A stretch of 64,000 nt of DNA from DATMXS01 sp035561355 (lineage in GTDB: Bacteria; Acidobacteriota; Terriglobia; Bryobacterales; Bryobacteraceae): positions 1-64,000 of the forward strand of contig DATMXS010000095.1 of NCBI GenBank assembly GCA_035561355.1. Direction: 5' to 3'. Of this stretch, positions 56,020-64,000 are shown in pieces. Every line of letters begins with the position of its first letter. Position 1 is the stretch's first letter. The notes under the pieces were generated by a model, which had not been told where the DNA came from, did no database searches, and saw only the letters and a program-made list of their open reading frames with translations. The translations under genes were made by a program, and so were the position numbers.

Positions 56020-58719
56020 CTAAATCAGATCGAACTTTTCCTGGTTCAGTAGTGGATCGCTTACCACGATCACCGGACGGCGGAGAACCTCCTCGAGTTC
56101 TTCGAGGTGTTGGTTCTTGCTGGATTTCAGCACCTTCGCCACTTCGGGGTTCACCCGAAGCGTACAATCCTTGCCATCCACCACCTTGGCGATCTTTTGC
56201 GCTTCCTGGAGGATCTCGCTCAGGATGGTTTGGACGCTCTTGACGTACCCTGCGCCCTCGCAATACGGGCAGGGCGAGCACAGCGTCCGCTCCAGGCTCT
56301 GCTTGACGCGCTTTCGGGTGATCGCGACCAGCCCGAAATCATTGAACTGCAGAACCTTGTTCGGCGCCCGGTCAGCCCTGATCGCTTCCTCGAGCGCCTG
56401 CATCACCTTTTGGCGATTCTTGCGCTCGTCCATATCGATGAAGTCCACGACGATGATTCCGCCCAAGTCGCGCAGCCGGACCTGCCGCACGATCTCCTTC
56501 ACCGCCTCCGTGTTCGTCTTGACGATCGTGTCCTCCAGGCGGTTCGACTTGCCCACGAACTTGCCCGTGTTCACGTCGATGGCGACCAGCGCCTCCGTCT
56601 GGTTGATGACGATGTAGCCGCCCGACTTCAGCCAGACCTTGGGACGAAGCGCCTTCTCGAGTTCGTTCGTGATGTTGAAGGCGTCGAAAATCGGAGTTTC
56701 CCGCGTGTAGAGCTTGACCCGGTTAACGGCCGCCGGCTGGAATCGCTCGACGAACCGGACCACCTGCTCGTAGATCTCTTCGTTGTCCACCCAGACGGAT
56801 TTGAACGAATCCGCCATCTGGTCGCGCAGAAGGCGGCTAACCAGGTCGAGGTCGTGGTGAATCAGTGCAGGCGCGGGCCGTGATTCGGCCTTGGCCCGGC
56901 TGTCCAGCCAAAGATTGAACAGGAACCGCATGTCATCGGCGATTTCCTGTTCGGTCTTACCTTCGCCGGCGGTGCGGACGATGAAACCGCCGGGGATGCC
57001 GGTGCGGTGGGCCTGAAGGATGCGCTTCAACCGCAGGCGCTCCTCGTCGGTCGCGATTTTGCGCGATACGCCCAAGTGCTCGACCGTGGGCATGTAAACG
57101 ACGTACCGGCCCGGAAGGGCGATATGGGAAGTGATCCGCGCGCCCTTTTGGCCGAGCGGCTCTTTTGCGATCTGGACCAGGATCTCCTGGCCCTCCTTCA
57201 GGAGCTCAGAAATCGAAGGCTGCGGCGGGCGGTCCTTTTCAACGCGGCCGCGGAAGCCGGGGCGCGCATCGCGCTCGCGGGAGTCGCGGGACTCACGGGA
57301 CTCCCTGGAGTCGTGTGTGTCGGCAGGATCGCGCGTTTCATGCGTGTCACGTGCCTCGCGAGTGGGCCGTGCATCACGGGGCTCGCGGGACTCACGCGGT
57401 TCCCTGGGTTCCCTGGGCTCACGCGGGTCGCGCACATCTCGGGTCTCGGTCTGCTCGGCCGTCTCGCTCGGCTGGTCGCCGTAACCCTGGCCGCGCATCT
57501 TGCGGCGCATGCGTCGCGAAACACGGTGGCCGTAACGGTAGCCTTGCTCGCGCAGCGTCGCCGTGAGACTGACAGGCATCCGCGCGGGCTCCACGCCCTC
57601 ATCCTCGGGCACGGTCTCCTCTGTGGGCTCGGATCCTTCCGCGCCGGGCGTGGAAACGGCGTCGCCTTGCTCATCCGCCGTCTCGGCGCTTTCCGGGATC
57701 AGCGAGTCCGGAAGAACAGCGACGAGCCCGCCGGGGCCAACCGGTTCGGCGCCGGGCAACGGCTCCTCTTCGCCTTCGGAAAGGGCTTCAACCTCGAGCT
57801 CGTCTTCTTCGATGTCGTCTTCCAGTTCTGAGGCTTCAGGTTCGCCGATCGGCTCTTCAATGGCCGGCTCATCTGCGACGGTGACTGGAGAGACGGGCTC
57901 CTGGGCTTCCTCGGCGGTCAGTTCTTCTGAACCCGTGGTGGCCTGCTGCTCCGACTCGCCCGCCGGGGGCTCGTCCACAACAACTTCGGCGGCCGAAACC
58001 TCTTCCGGCAGTGGCTCATGCAACTCAGGCGTTTCGTAGCCGCCAGCCTCCGACTCCGGCAGCTCATGCTCGGGTTCATCGTCCGAACGGGAGGCGCCGT
58101 ACTTCGCGAGCGACTCGCCCGGCAGCACGGTAAAATCGGCCGCATCCGGAGCCGGCGCAAATTCACGCTGTGGAGGCTCGGGGCGCTCCTCCCGATCATT
58201 GAGGTCAGCGTATTTGGCGTCGGGAAAACCCCGTCCCCGGGAGCGGCGGCGACGGGAACGGCGCCCGCTACGGTCGTCCTGGCCGCGGTCGCGGTCCCGC
58301 TCCCGCTCACGCGGCGGCTCGGTAACGGGCTGAACGGGAGCGGGCGGCTCTACAACGGCCTCTACGACGGGAACACGCGCGGCCACCTCGGGCGGTTGGG
58401 GAGGAGGCGAGAAAACCGGTTGACGCGGCTCCCGGTCGGCCTTGAGGACTTTGTCCTCAGCGGCGGCCGCCAGTTTGTCATACTCCTCATTGTCCTCAAA
58501 GAAATCAGAGACGTAGAGGAACGCGTCGCGGTCGAGCCCGATGTCCACGAACGCTGATTGCATCCCGGGCAGGACTCTCGTCACGCGCCCTTTGTGGATG
58601 CTGCCTGCCAGCGAGTATTCCCTCGATCGCTGGAAATAGATTTCGACTAACTGATCATCCTCGAGCACCGCCACTTTGGTTTCGTGACGGCTCGCGGATA
58701 TCACTAATTCTTTTCCCAT
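56020..58719 (-). CDS. rng: Ribonuclease E/G with a large disordered insertion in the S1 domain
   Basis: The 899-residue protein has the RNase E/G parts: S1 domain start (about 35-75, HKGRVTRVLPGMQSAFVDIG), its second half from about 502 (ISELLKEGQEILVQ), the RNase H-like and DNase I-like region with catalytic Asp715 (AIDVNTG) and Asp759 (VVDFIDM), and the zinc-link cysteines Cys814, Cys817 and Cys820. Residues about 76-500 are an insertion: a basic RS/RG patch (137-165), a long acidic stretch (211-375) and Arg-Glu-Pro/Arg-Glu-Ser repeats (427-485). It cleaves single-stranded RNA and starts mRNA decay and rRNA processing. The ATG at 58719 has GGAG 5 nt upstream, partly inside a hairpin. It closes the mre cluster. 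Confidence 0.93.
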   Translation of the reverse strand: MGKELVISASRHETKVAVLEDDQLVEIYFQRSREYSLAGSIHKGRVTRVLPGMQSAFVDIGLDRDAFLYVSDFFEDNEEYDKLAAAAEDKVLKADREPRQPVFSPPPQPPEVAARVPVVEAVVEPPAPVQPVTEPPRERERDRDRGQDDRSGRRSRRRRSRGRGFPDAKYADLNDREERPEPPQREFAPAPDAADFTVLPGESLAKYGASRSDDEPEHELPESEAGGYETPELHEPLPEEVSAAEVVVDEPPAGESEQQATTGSEELTAEEAQEPVSPVTVADEPAIEEPIGEPEASELEDDIEEDELEVEALSEGEEEPLPGAEPVGPGGLVAVLPDSLIPESAETADEQGDAVSTPGAEGSEPTEETVPEDEGVEPARMPVSLTATLREQGYRYGHRVSRRMRRKMRGQGYGDQPSETAEQTETRDVRDPREPREPREPRESREPRDARPTREARDTHETRDPADTHDSRESRESRDSRERDARPGFRGRVEKDRPPQPSISELLKEGQEILVQIAKEPLGQKGARITSHIALPGRYVVYMPTVEHLGVSRKIATDEERLRLKRILQAHRTGIPGGFIVRTAGEGKTEQEIADDMRFLFNLWLDSRAKAESRPAPALIHHDLDLVSRLLRDQMADSFKSVWVDNEEIYEQVVRFVERFQPAAVNRVKLYTRETPIFDAFNITNELEKALRPKVWLKSGGYIVINQTEALVAIDVNTGKFVGKSNRLEDTIVKTNTEAVKEIVRQVRLRDLGGIIVVDFIDMDERKNRQKVMQALEEAIRADRAPNKVLQFNDFGLVAITRKRVKQSLERTLCSPCPYCEGAGYVKSVQTILSEILQEAQKIAKVVDGKDCTLRVNPEVAKVLKSSKNQHLEELEEVLRRPVIVVSDPLLNQEKFDLI
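57265..57441 (-). repeat. Coding repeat: REP/RES/RD tandem residues in RNase E/G
   Basis: Residues 427-485 are tandem near-copies of three-residue units (Arg-Glu-Pro, Arg-Glu-Ser, Arg-Asp-x), so the DNA shows a matching short repeat (CTCGCGGGA/CTCACG-like). It is a coding low-complexity tract and may vary in length between strains. Confidence 0.75.
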
Positions 58720-58724
58720 GAAAG

Positions 58725-58742
58725 CTCCGCTTCGGAAGCGGA
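58725..58742 (-). promoter_or_regulatory. Hairpin overlapping the rng ribosome site
   Basis: TCCGCTT (58726-58732) pairs with AAGCGGA (58736-58742) around a 3-nt loop. On the minus strand the last arm includes most of the GGAG at 58725-58728, which lies 5 nt before the ATG at 58719. It may control rng translation. Confidence 0.45.
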
Positions 58743-58993
58743 AAGGCGGGCTCGTGGCGAGATAAAGTGCTGGCGTCCGGTTTGAGGGCCCGTCCCACGC
58801 TCCGTGACGGAACGCATGGCGGCCAGATACTGCATCAAAAAACTCGTCAAGCACGCACGGCGGAGCGACTCGACACCGCGCGGCTGCCGGATGGGCCGGC
58901 AAGCCTTCCGGCTCGCACCTCATGCCCCCGGTCAGTAACGCTCAAACCCGTTCGCTAAACTCTAATCCCGCTTCGGAAACCGCAGTCTCCGCT
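58743..58993. other. Gene-free spacer between rodA and rng
   Basis: No gene is seen in this roughly 250-nt stretch. A TTGACG hexamer lies on the minus strand near 58840-58855, but its spacing to any -10 is poor. The sequence CCGCTTCGGAA occurs both here (58968-58978) and in the rng leader hairpin (58728-58738). Confidence 0.35.
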
Positions 58994-60085
58994 TCAGCTA
59001 ACAAATCTCCAGAGCCTGACACTATTGACCAGGCCCAGCATCGCGAACATCGACAGGGTATTGGAGCCGCCATAGCTCATCAACGGAAGCGGAATCCCCA
59101 CTACCGGCATGCGCCCAACCACCATTCCGATGTTCACGAGAACGTGAAATAACAACAACGCGCCGACCCCCATGCACAGGTACATTCCCGCTCGGTCCGG
59201 GGCCATCTGCGCGTTCTGAACGATCTGCATCAACAGCAGAAAGAACAACCCTAACATCACTACCACGCCGACGAACCCATGCTCCTCGGCAAACGACGAA
59301 AAGATGAAATCTGTATGCGGTACTGGCAGAAAACGATACTTCGTCTGGGTGCCCCGGGTGACGCCCTGGCCCCACATACTACCAGCCCCGACTGCGATTT
59401 TGGACTGGATCAACTGGTAACCCGAGCCACGCGGATCCTGGTTGGGATCGACGAACGTGACCAGACGGGCTTTTTGATAATCCTTCAGGACGAACATCCA
59501 AGCAACAGGCAGAACCAGGGCGAAGAGCAAAAGCCCCACTGCAACATACTGCCAGCGAAGTCCGGCGATGAATATCCCGACGATCAACATCGGGGTGTAC
59601 GTCAGAGCGGTTCCCAAGTCCGGCTGCTTCATCACCATGATGAAGGGAACACCCACCAACGCTCCTAATTTCAGCAGGTCCCGAATCTCGATCCTGTCCG
59701 TTTTTAACTCGGTCAGATATCGGGCTACCAGCAATACCACCACTATCTTAACGAACTCCGAGACCTGTAAATTGAAGCCCGGCAAGGCAATCCAGCGCCT
59801 CGCGCCCATGATTGTCCGCCCCATCAGGAAGACCAGGATCAGCCCCGCGATCGAGAGCCCGTAGAACAAAAAGGTGCGGGAGAGGAGCGTGTGATAGTCG
59901 ATCCGCGCCACGAACCACATGGCGATGAAGCCGGCCCCCACCCAGATGCTCTGCTTCCACCAGGCATCCTCCCAGACCGTACTGCGTGTGGCGCTATAAA
60001 TCTGAAGAATACCGAGGGCGCAGATGATGAGCGTAACCGCCGTCATCGCCCAGTCGAGATCACGAATACTACGATATTGCGCCAT
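58994..60085 (-). CDS. rodA: Rod-shape peptidoglycan glycosyltransferase RodA
   Basis: The 363-residue protein has about ten membrane helices and the SEDS-family signature: GARRWIALPGFNLQVSEF near 93-110, KQPDLGTAL near 153-161, and PVPHTDFIFSSFAEEHGF near 257-274, plus the closing MSYGGSN near 338-344. RodA polymerises glycan strands together with PBP2 (mrdA), which is directly upstream with a 6-nt gap. Both belong to the elongasome with MreB, MreC and MreD. Confidence 0.95.
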   Translation of the reverse strand: MAQYRSIRDLDWAMTAVTLIICALGILQIYSATRSTVWEDAWWKQSIWVGAGFIAMWFVARIDYHTLLSRTFLFYGLSIAGLILVFLMGRTIMGARRWIALPGFNLQVSEFVKIVVVLLVARYLTELKTDRIEIRDLLKLGALVGVPFIMVMKQPDLGTALTYTPMLIVGIFIAGLRWQYVAVGLLLFALVLPVAWMFVLKDYQKARLVTFVDPNQDPRGSGYQLIQSKIAVGAGSMWGQGVTRGTQTKYRFLPVPHTDFIFSSFAEEHGFVGVVVMLGLFFLLLMQIVQNAQMAPDRAGMYLCMGVGALLLFHVLVNIGMVVGRMPVVGIPLPLMSYGGSNTLSMFAMLGLVNSVRLWRFVS

Positions 60086-60091
60086 ACCGCC

Positions 60092-61972
60092 TCAGGGCTG
60101 CTGCACCGCCGTGGCGGAGGATTCCGTGGGGCGGGTGGCCGCCACCATTTGACCCTTCGCCGGCCGGGCTTTCTTGTCGAAATAAGCTTTGATCACGTCA
60201 CGCACAATCGGCGCAGCGAGTTGGCCGTGCTCACCCTGTTCGAACAGCGCCGCGACGACGATTTCCGGCGCTTCGCACGGGGCAAACCCGACAAACCACG
60301 CATTGTCCTTCAAATGGTGCGCCCCGGAGCTCTTCGCAAGCTCGTTCGACGCCACCTGCGCGGTGCCGGTCTTGCCGCAGACGCTAATTCCCGGTAACCG
60401 TGCCCGCACGCCCGTGCCGCCCTCGTTCACGACGGCGAACATACCCGCCACCACTTTCTGGGCATTAGCCGTATCTATTTTCACGAGATGCGGTTTCTCA
60501 ATGTGAGTCGGATCCCTGACGACGTGCGGCCGGTACCACACACCGCCCATCCCGATGCCGCCGATTGCATATGCCAACTGGAGCGGTGAAAGCGTCAGGG
60601 CGCCCTGTCCGATCGAGACCGAAATCGTCTCACCTGCGTACCACTTCTGGCGGAAGTTCCGCATCTTCCAAGCCGATGACGGGACGGTGCCCGCCACTTC
60701 ATTGGGCAGGTCGATGCCGGTGCGCTTTCCGAGCCCGAAAGCTTCTGCGTACTTGGCAATGGCATCGATACCGAGTCTGTTGCCTACGTTGTAAAAATAC
60801 ACATCACAAGATTGCGCAAGGCCTTTATTCAGGCTGACGCGGCCGTGCCCGCCCTTCAGATGGCACCGGAAGTACCGGCCATAGAATGTCGCGCCGCCAG
60901 GGCAGTTGACGCTGAAGTCCTCGTCAATCGCTCCGCTCTCCAGGCCGGCCAAAGCCTCGATCGGCTTGAACGTGGAGCCCGGAGCGAGTTGCGCCTGAAT
61001 CGCACGGTTCAGCATCGGATTGGCCGGGTTCGATACGATTTCACGCCAGTCGGCCGCGCGGATGCGCCCCGCAAACTTGTTTGGATCGAAGGTGGGCCGG
61101 CTCACCATGGCGAGCACCTCGCCATTCCGCGGATCGAGCGCGACGACGGCTCCATTCCTGCCTTCCATGGACAACTCGGCAACCACCTGGACGTCGAGGT
61201 CGATGGTCAACTGAAGGTTCTTGCCTGAGATGGCGGGCTTCATCTCGAGGCTTTCGTGTTCCCGGCCGCGATTGTCCACCACCACCTGCCGCTGGCCGTC
61301 CACACCCATCAGGCTTGCGTTATATTCCTTCTCGATCCCGAACTTGCCGATGATGTCGCCCGACTCGTACTCGATGTACTCGGGTGAGTTCAGTTCGGCC
61401 TCGTTAATCTCGCCCACATAGCCCAGCACATGGGCGCCGAATCCGTCCTGGGGATAAAGCCGCCGTTGAGCGGGAATCAGCTCCATCTCCGGGAATGTCT
61501 CAGGATCCCGATGCGCCTCGACAAAGGCCAGTTCGCTCGGGGTCAGCTCATCCTTGATGATGATGGGCTCATATCGGGGGCGGCGCTTGAACTTGTCGAT
61601 TCGCTCTGTGAGGGTTTCGTAATCCAGGTTGAGGCCCGTTGCGATGGGCTTGAGGTGCTCATGCTTGAGCGCCTCGCGGGAGAGGATGAGGCTGTAGGAA
61701 GCGCGATTATCAACGATGACGCGGCCGTCACGGTCGAGGATCTTGCCGCGCGGGGCGAGCACCGGCAGAGACTTGACGCGGTTCCGCTCAGCCTGCTCGC
61801 TGTACACATCAGGATTGCGTACCTGGAGATCCCAGAACCCGGAAATCAGGAACAGGAATACCCCCACGGCAGCGTACTGAAAGAAAGCGATGCGGCCGGA
61901 AGCGAACTTCGTATCGTCGCGTACGACCTGCTTTGGCGTGCGGTCTTCGCCTGGTTCGGAAGAAAAACTCAC
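60092..61972 (-). CDS. mrdA: Penicillin-binding protein 2
   Basis: The 626-residue protein has one N-terminal membrane helix (about 30-52), a PBP dimerisation domain (LAPRGKILDRDG near 72-83) and a class B transpeptidase domain with the SxxK motif in PGSTFKPIEAL near 331-341 and KTGT near 533-536. It is the elongation-specific transpeptidase and partner of RodA. The spacing to mreD is 18 nt and to rodA 6 nt, so they share a transcript. Confidence 0.95.
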   Translation of the reverse strand: MSFSSEPGEDRTPKQVVRDDTKFASGRIAFFQYAAVGVFLFLISGFWDLQVRNPDVYSEQAERNRVKSLPVLAPRGKILDRDGRVIVDNRASYSLILSREALKHEHLKPIATGLNLDYETLTERIDKFKRRPRYEPIIIKDELTPSELAFVEAHRDPETFPEMELIPAQRRLYPQDGFGAHVLGYVGEINEAELNSPEYIEYESGDIIGKFGIEKEYNASLMGVDGQRQVVVDNRGREHESLEMKPAISGKNLQLTIDLDVQVVAELSMEGRNGAVVALDPRNGEVLAMVSRPTFDPNKFAGRIRAADWREIVSNPANPMLNRAIQAQLAPGSTFKPIEALAGLESGAIDEDFSVNCPGGATFYGRYFRCHLKGGHGRVSLNKGLAQSCDVYFYNVGNRLGIDAIAKYAEAFGLGKRTGIDLPNEVAGTVPSSAWKMRNFRQKWYAGETISVSIGQGALTLSPLQLAYAIGGIGMGGVWYRPHVVRDPTHIEKPHLVKIDTANAQKVVAGMFAVVNEGGTGVRARLPGISVCGKTGTAQVASNELAKSSGAHHLKDNAWFVGFAPCEAPEIVVAALFEQGEHGQLAAPIVRDVIKAYFDKKARPAKGQMVAATRPTESSATAVQQP

Positions 61973-61990
61973 AGCGTTAGGGGTTTTAGG

Positions 61991-62527
61991 CTATGCCCGT
62001 TCCTTCAGTTTATCCAAAAAGTGGAACAGCGAGATTCCCACCGCGGCGTTGAGCATCCCGACAATGAACGTCTGCTGAAGATCGAAATCGACCAGTTGTC
62101 CGAGCAGCGCGCGCGACAGCACCCAGTACAGAAACTGATGAAAGAAAAAGAAGAACAGGCCCAGGAGGAAGCGCACCACGACATGCTCCACATCGAAGCG
62201 CATACCGATCGAGGCCGCGAAGTAGCCCACCAACGTCTTAACGATCCCGAACATGCCCATAGGCTGATGCGAAAGCGAATCCTGCACCAGCCCGATAGCG
62301 GCTCCGGTGAAGACGCCCGAGAGCTGCTCCCGCCGCATCAGCGCGAAATATACCGTAACCAAAAGGGGCAGTTCCAGGTACGAGAGCACGTGAAGGAACA
62401 GCGGGACATAAACCTGAAACAGGATAGCCGCCAGCGGAACCGCGATCAGGCCCCACTTGCGAAAGGTTGTGACGCGGCTCTCGCGTGCGTTTGTGAGAAG
62501 CAGCCGGCTCTCGGTGAGATCGCTCAC
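61991..62527 (-). CDS. mreD: Rod-shape-determining protein MreD
   Basis: The 178-residue membrane protein has about five to six helices and the MreD features LVTVYFALMRREQLSG near 57-72 and GIGLVQDSLSHQPMG near 79-92. Its start overlaps the mreC end by 4 nt. MreD is an integral membrane part of the elongasome. The start codon is GTG or ATG-like within the overlap. Confidence 0.9.
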   Translation of the reverse strand: MSDLTESRLLLTNARESRVTTFRKWGLIAVPLAAILFQVYVPLFLHVLSYLELPLLVTVYFALMRREQLSGVFTGAAIGLVQDSLSHQPMGMFGIVKTLVGYFAASIGMRFDVEHVVVRFLLGLFFFFFHQFLYWVLSRALLGQLVDFDLQQTFIVGMLNAAVGISLFHFLDKLKERA

Positions 62528-63843
62528 GGGCGAGCCTCCGGCTTCGGCGGAACTGCAGGTCTGGGCGAGGCGGCCTGAGACTGCGTAGGCGCTACGGGCC
62601 TGGGTTGAACGGGCTTCGGCGGGGCGGCTTGCGGGCTCGTCTCCGCGGGGGCTGCGGCGCCGGGCGCGACAGCAGTGCCGGCCTGGGCCTTCGCCGCAGC
62701 CGCGGCCTTCGCCCGAGCGGCGCGGGCCGCGAGTTCTTCCGGAGTCAAATTGAAATCGGGCGGTTTGGAGCCCGGCAGCCCGGTTCCGAACACATGGCCC
62801 TGCGAATCACCCAACTGTTTATATTTCTCGCGCAAGCGATCCGCTTCTGTGGCAGTGTTCGCCGTGCCCTGCGCGCCCGGCGGAACTCCCGCGCGCTGCG
62901 CGCCAGCCGGAGTTCCCGCGACCTGTGCGGCTGCTGGCTGCTGGCCTGCTGGGGCCGGAGGTTGGGTCTGGTCCGCCGGTGGAGGCTGGATGTGGACTTC
63001 CTTATTCGCAAGCGCAGGTTCGGGAACGGGCTGGTGAACACCTTCGGCCACCACCAGTACCTCTTCGAGCCCCTCCTCCAAGCCGGACGGGGAAAGGAAC
63101 ACCTGCTTATTCGGATTCCCCAGACGCACCACCGTCACTGCGCCTACAGGCAGCCCCCTGGGAAACACTCCGTCATCACCGGACGTAAAGAACATCTCGC
63201 CGGGATCCACCTGCTCCTCATTCTGGATGTAATCCACCTGGCAATTGCCGTGGCCAACCCCGCGAACGGTGCCGCGAACACGGTGCTTTTGGGAGATAAC
63301 GCCGGCGGCGAAGGTCGGGTCCGTGATGAGGAGCACCTGGGATGCGGTCGGATAGGACGCGATCACTTTGCCGACGATCCCGTCCGGAGTGATTACTGCC
63401 ATGCCGCGCATCACGCCCGCGCCCGAGCCGGTGTCCAGGAAGACCACCCGGGAGTTGGCGCCGGTGCCGGTTGCGATCACGCGTGCGGTGAGTGTCTTGG
63501 ACGGGCTCTTCGACTGGAAAACGGTCAGCGCATGCACCCGGTCCGCTGTTTCGAGCTCCGTCCGGAGCCGTTGCGTTTCCAGCTTGGTGCGTGCCAATTC
63601 TTCCTTGATGTGCGCGTTTTCCTTCCGCAGATCCTTGAAGAGAAAGTAGTTCTCGACCACTCCCATGACGCCGCCGCGAACCGTGTCCACCACCTTGGCG
63701 GCGGGGGTTACGGCAGTGACCGCCCAGACACGGATCAGGCGCACGTCTCCATTGCCCTTCACCTGATAGGCAAGGAGCACCAACTGCGCGAAGATGACCA
63801 GCAGCAGAACGGTTACGTTCCGGTACCGGGTCAGCAACTCCAT
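62524..63843 (-). CDS. mreC: Rod-shape-determining protein MreC with long Ala/Pro tail
   Basis: The 439-residue protein has one membrane helix (about 10-28), a coiled coil (about 70-108) and the MreC beta domain (about 120-275) with FLDTGSGAGVMRGMAVI near 134-150 and TSGDDGVFPRGLPVGAV near 220-236. From about residue 275 the chain is low-complexity, rich in Ala, Pro, Gln and Lys, with no counterpart in short MreC proteins. MreC bridges MreB and the peptidoglycan enzymes. The mreB stop lies 91 nt upstream. Confidence 0.92.
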   Translation of the reverse strand: MELLTRYRNVTVLLLVIFAQLVLLAYQVKGNGDVRLIRVWAVTAVTPAAKVVDTVRGGVMGVVENYFLFKDLRKENAHIKEELARTKLETQRLRTELETADRVHALTVFQSKSPSKTLTARVIATGTGANSRVVFLDTGSGAGVMRGMAVITPDGIVGKVIASYPTASQVLLITDPTFAAGVISQKHRVRGTVRGVGHGNCQVDYIQNEEQVDPGEMFFTSGDDGVFPRGLPVGAVTVVRLGNPNKQVFLSPSGLEEGLEEVLVVAEGVHQPVPEPALANKEVHIQPPPADQTQPPAPAGQQPAAAQVAGTPAGAQRAGVPPGAQGTANTATEADRLREKYKQLGDSQGHVFGTGLPGSKPPDFNLTPEELAARAARAKAAAAAKAQAGTAVAPGAAAPAETSPQAAPPKPVQPRPVAPTQSQAASPRPAVPPKPEARP

Positions 63844-63934
63844 GTTCGGGGTCCGTGCCGGCGGAGGCCGGTGAGCGTGGCCTCTGAATTCAAAGTTTAA
63901 CCGCGCTCACCCGTATCTGCCCGCGGATCGAATT

Positions 63935-64000
63935 TTACTCGATCGAGATCTTCCTGAGAAGCTTGAAATCGGTCAGCATCTTGCCGGTGCCAAGCACCAC
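63935..64000 (-). CDS. mreB: Rod-shape-determining protein MreB (3' end only)
   Basis: Only the last 21 codons are in the window. They read as the C-terminus of MreB: the VVLGTGKML turn followed by LRKISIE and TAA. MreB is the actin-like filament that organises the elongasome. The rest lies beyond the right edge. This places mreB first in the mreB-mreC-mreD-mrdA-rodA cluster, the typical order. Confidence 0.85.
   Translation of the reverse strand: MVLGTGKMLTDFKLLRKISIE

Noticed and set aside
57265..57441. CRISPR-like short repeats
   Set aside because: The repeat is a coding three-residue repeat in RNase E/G with no spacer structure.
62605..63900. 431-codon plus-strand frame over mreC
   Set aside because: mreC has a membrane helix, coiled coil and beta domain in the expected gene order; the plus frame is a shadow of its Ala/Pro tail.

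Overview
The window is about 64 kb of GC-rich bacterial chromosome with genes packed tightly on both strands. No insertion sequence, integrase, phage module, CRISPR array, rRNA or convincing tRNA was seen. Gene content points to an Acidobacteriota member, most likely the Solibacter/Bryobacter group. The clues are a secreted repeat protein ending in a TIGR03437-type domain, several Tat-exported TIM-barrel sugar isomerases, a DUF1080 protein and a Tat-exported Gfo/Idh oxidoreductase, a bacillithiol gene (bshA), and the order mreB-mreC-mreD-mrdA-rodA-rng. The taxonomic call is inference from gene families; no marker gene was compared.

Layout. 1-4.1 kb: a zinc alcohol dehydrogenase cut by the window edge, a zinc-ribbon protein, then rpsO-pnp with a structured leader in front of pnp. 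4.2-6.3 kb: Tat-exported TIM-barrel protein, a frameshifted doxX, an outer-membrane DUF2490-like protein. 6.3-10.5 kb: overlapping run aroC-def-fmt-argJ plus a small secreted protein. 10.5-15.9 kb (minus strand): NfrB-like glycosyltransferase, TgpA-like transglutaminase, a cysteine-rich miniprotein coupled to a secreted helical protein, and a FecR-domain protein. 16-22.3 kb (plus): BNR/TIGR03437 protein, a secreted methyltransferase-like protein, an orphan histidine kinase, bshA, a Tat-exported enolase-superfamily protein. 22.3-31.7 kb (minus): PiT phosphate transporter, secreted esterase, SppA, two TIM-barrel isomerases, a PPIase lipoprotein, DUF1080 protein, fabD. 31.8-35.6 kb (plus): an RND pump without partners and two zinc-ribbon miniproteins. 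35.6-49 kb: ornithine cyclodeaminase-like and HAD genes; aroK, glycerate kinase and lepA; an M2 (ACE-like) peptidase; NfeD-like; YjhG-type xylonate dehydratase; coaD, aminotransferase, manA. 49-56 kb: a membrane-embedded spermidine synthase-like protein, a BON protein, two tandem CpaE/TadZ-like ATPases, a Gfo/Idh oxidoreductase. 56-64 kb (minus): rng with a very large disordered insertion, rodA, mrdA, mreD, mreC and the 3' end of mreB, forming the cell-shape cluster.

Core functions (translation, RNA decay, shikimate, arginine, fatty-acid and CoA synthesis, cell-wall elongation) are interleaved with secreted carbohydrate-related enzymes. The signals I find most worth checking are: (1) the rpsO-pnp spacer can fold into a three-way junction whose closing helix pairs all of the pnp Shine-Dalgarno sequence; (2) many start codons lack a Shine-Dalgarno sequence and instead have a TANNNT-like -10 box 6-13 nt upstream, suggesting common leaderless transcripts; (3) the tandem CpaE-like ATPases are orphans, keep an atypical Walker A, and the first is preceded by a 16-bp perfect palindrome; (4) RNase E/G carries about 425 disordered residues inside its S1 domain. 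Starts were re-chosen by family alignment and ribosome sites where possible; ends are more certain than starts.
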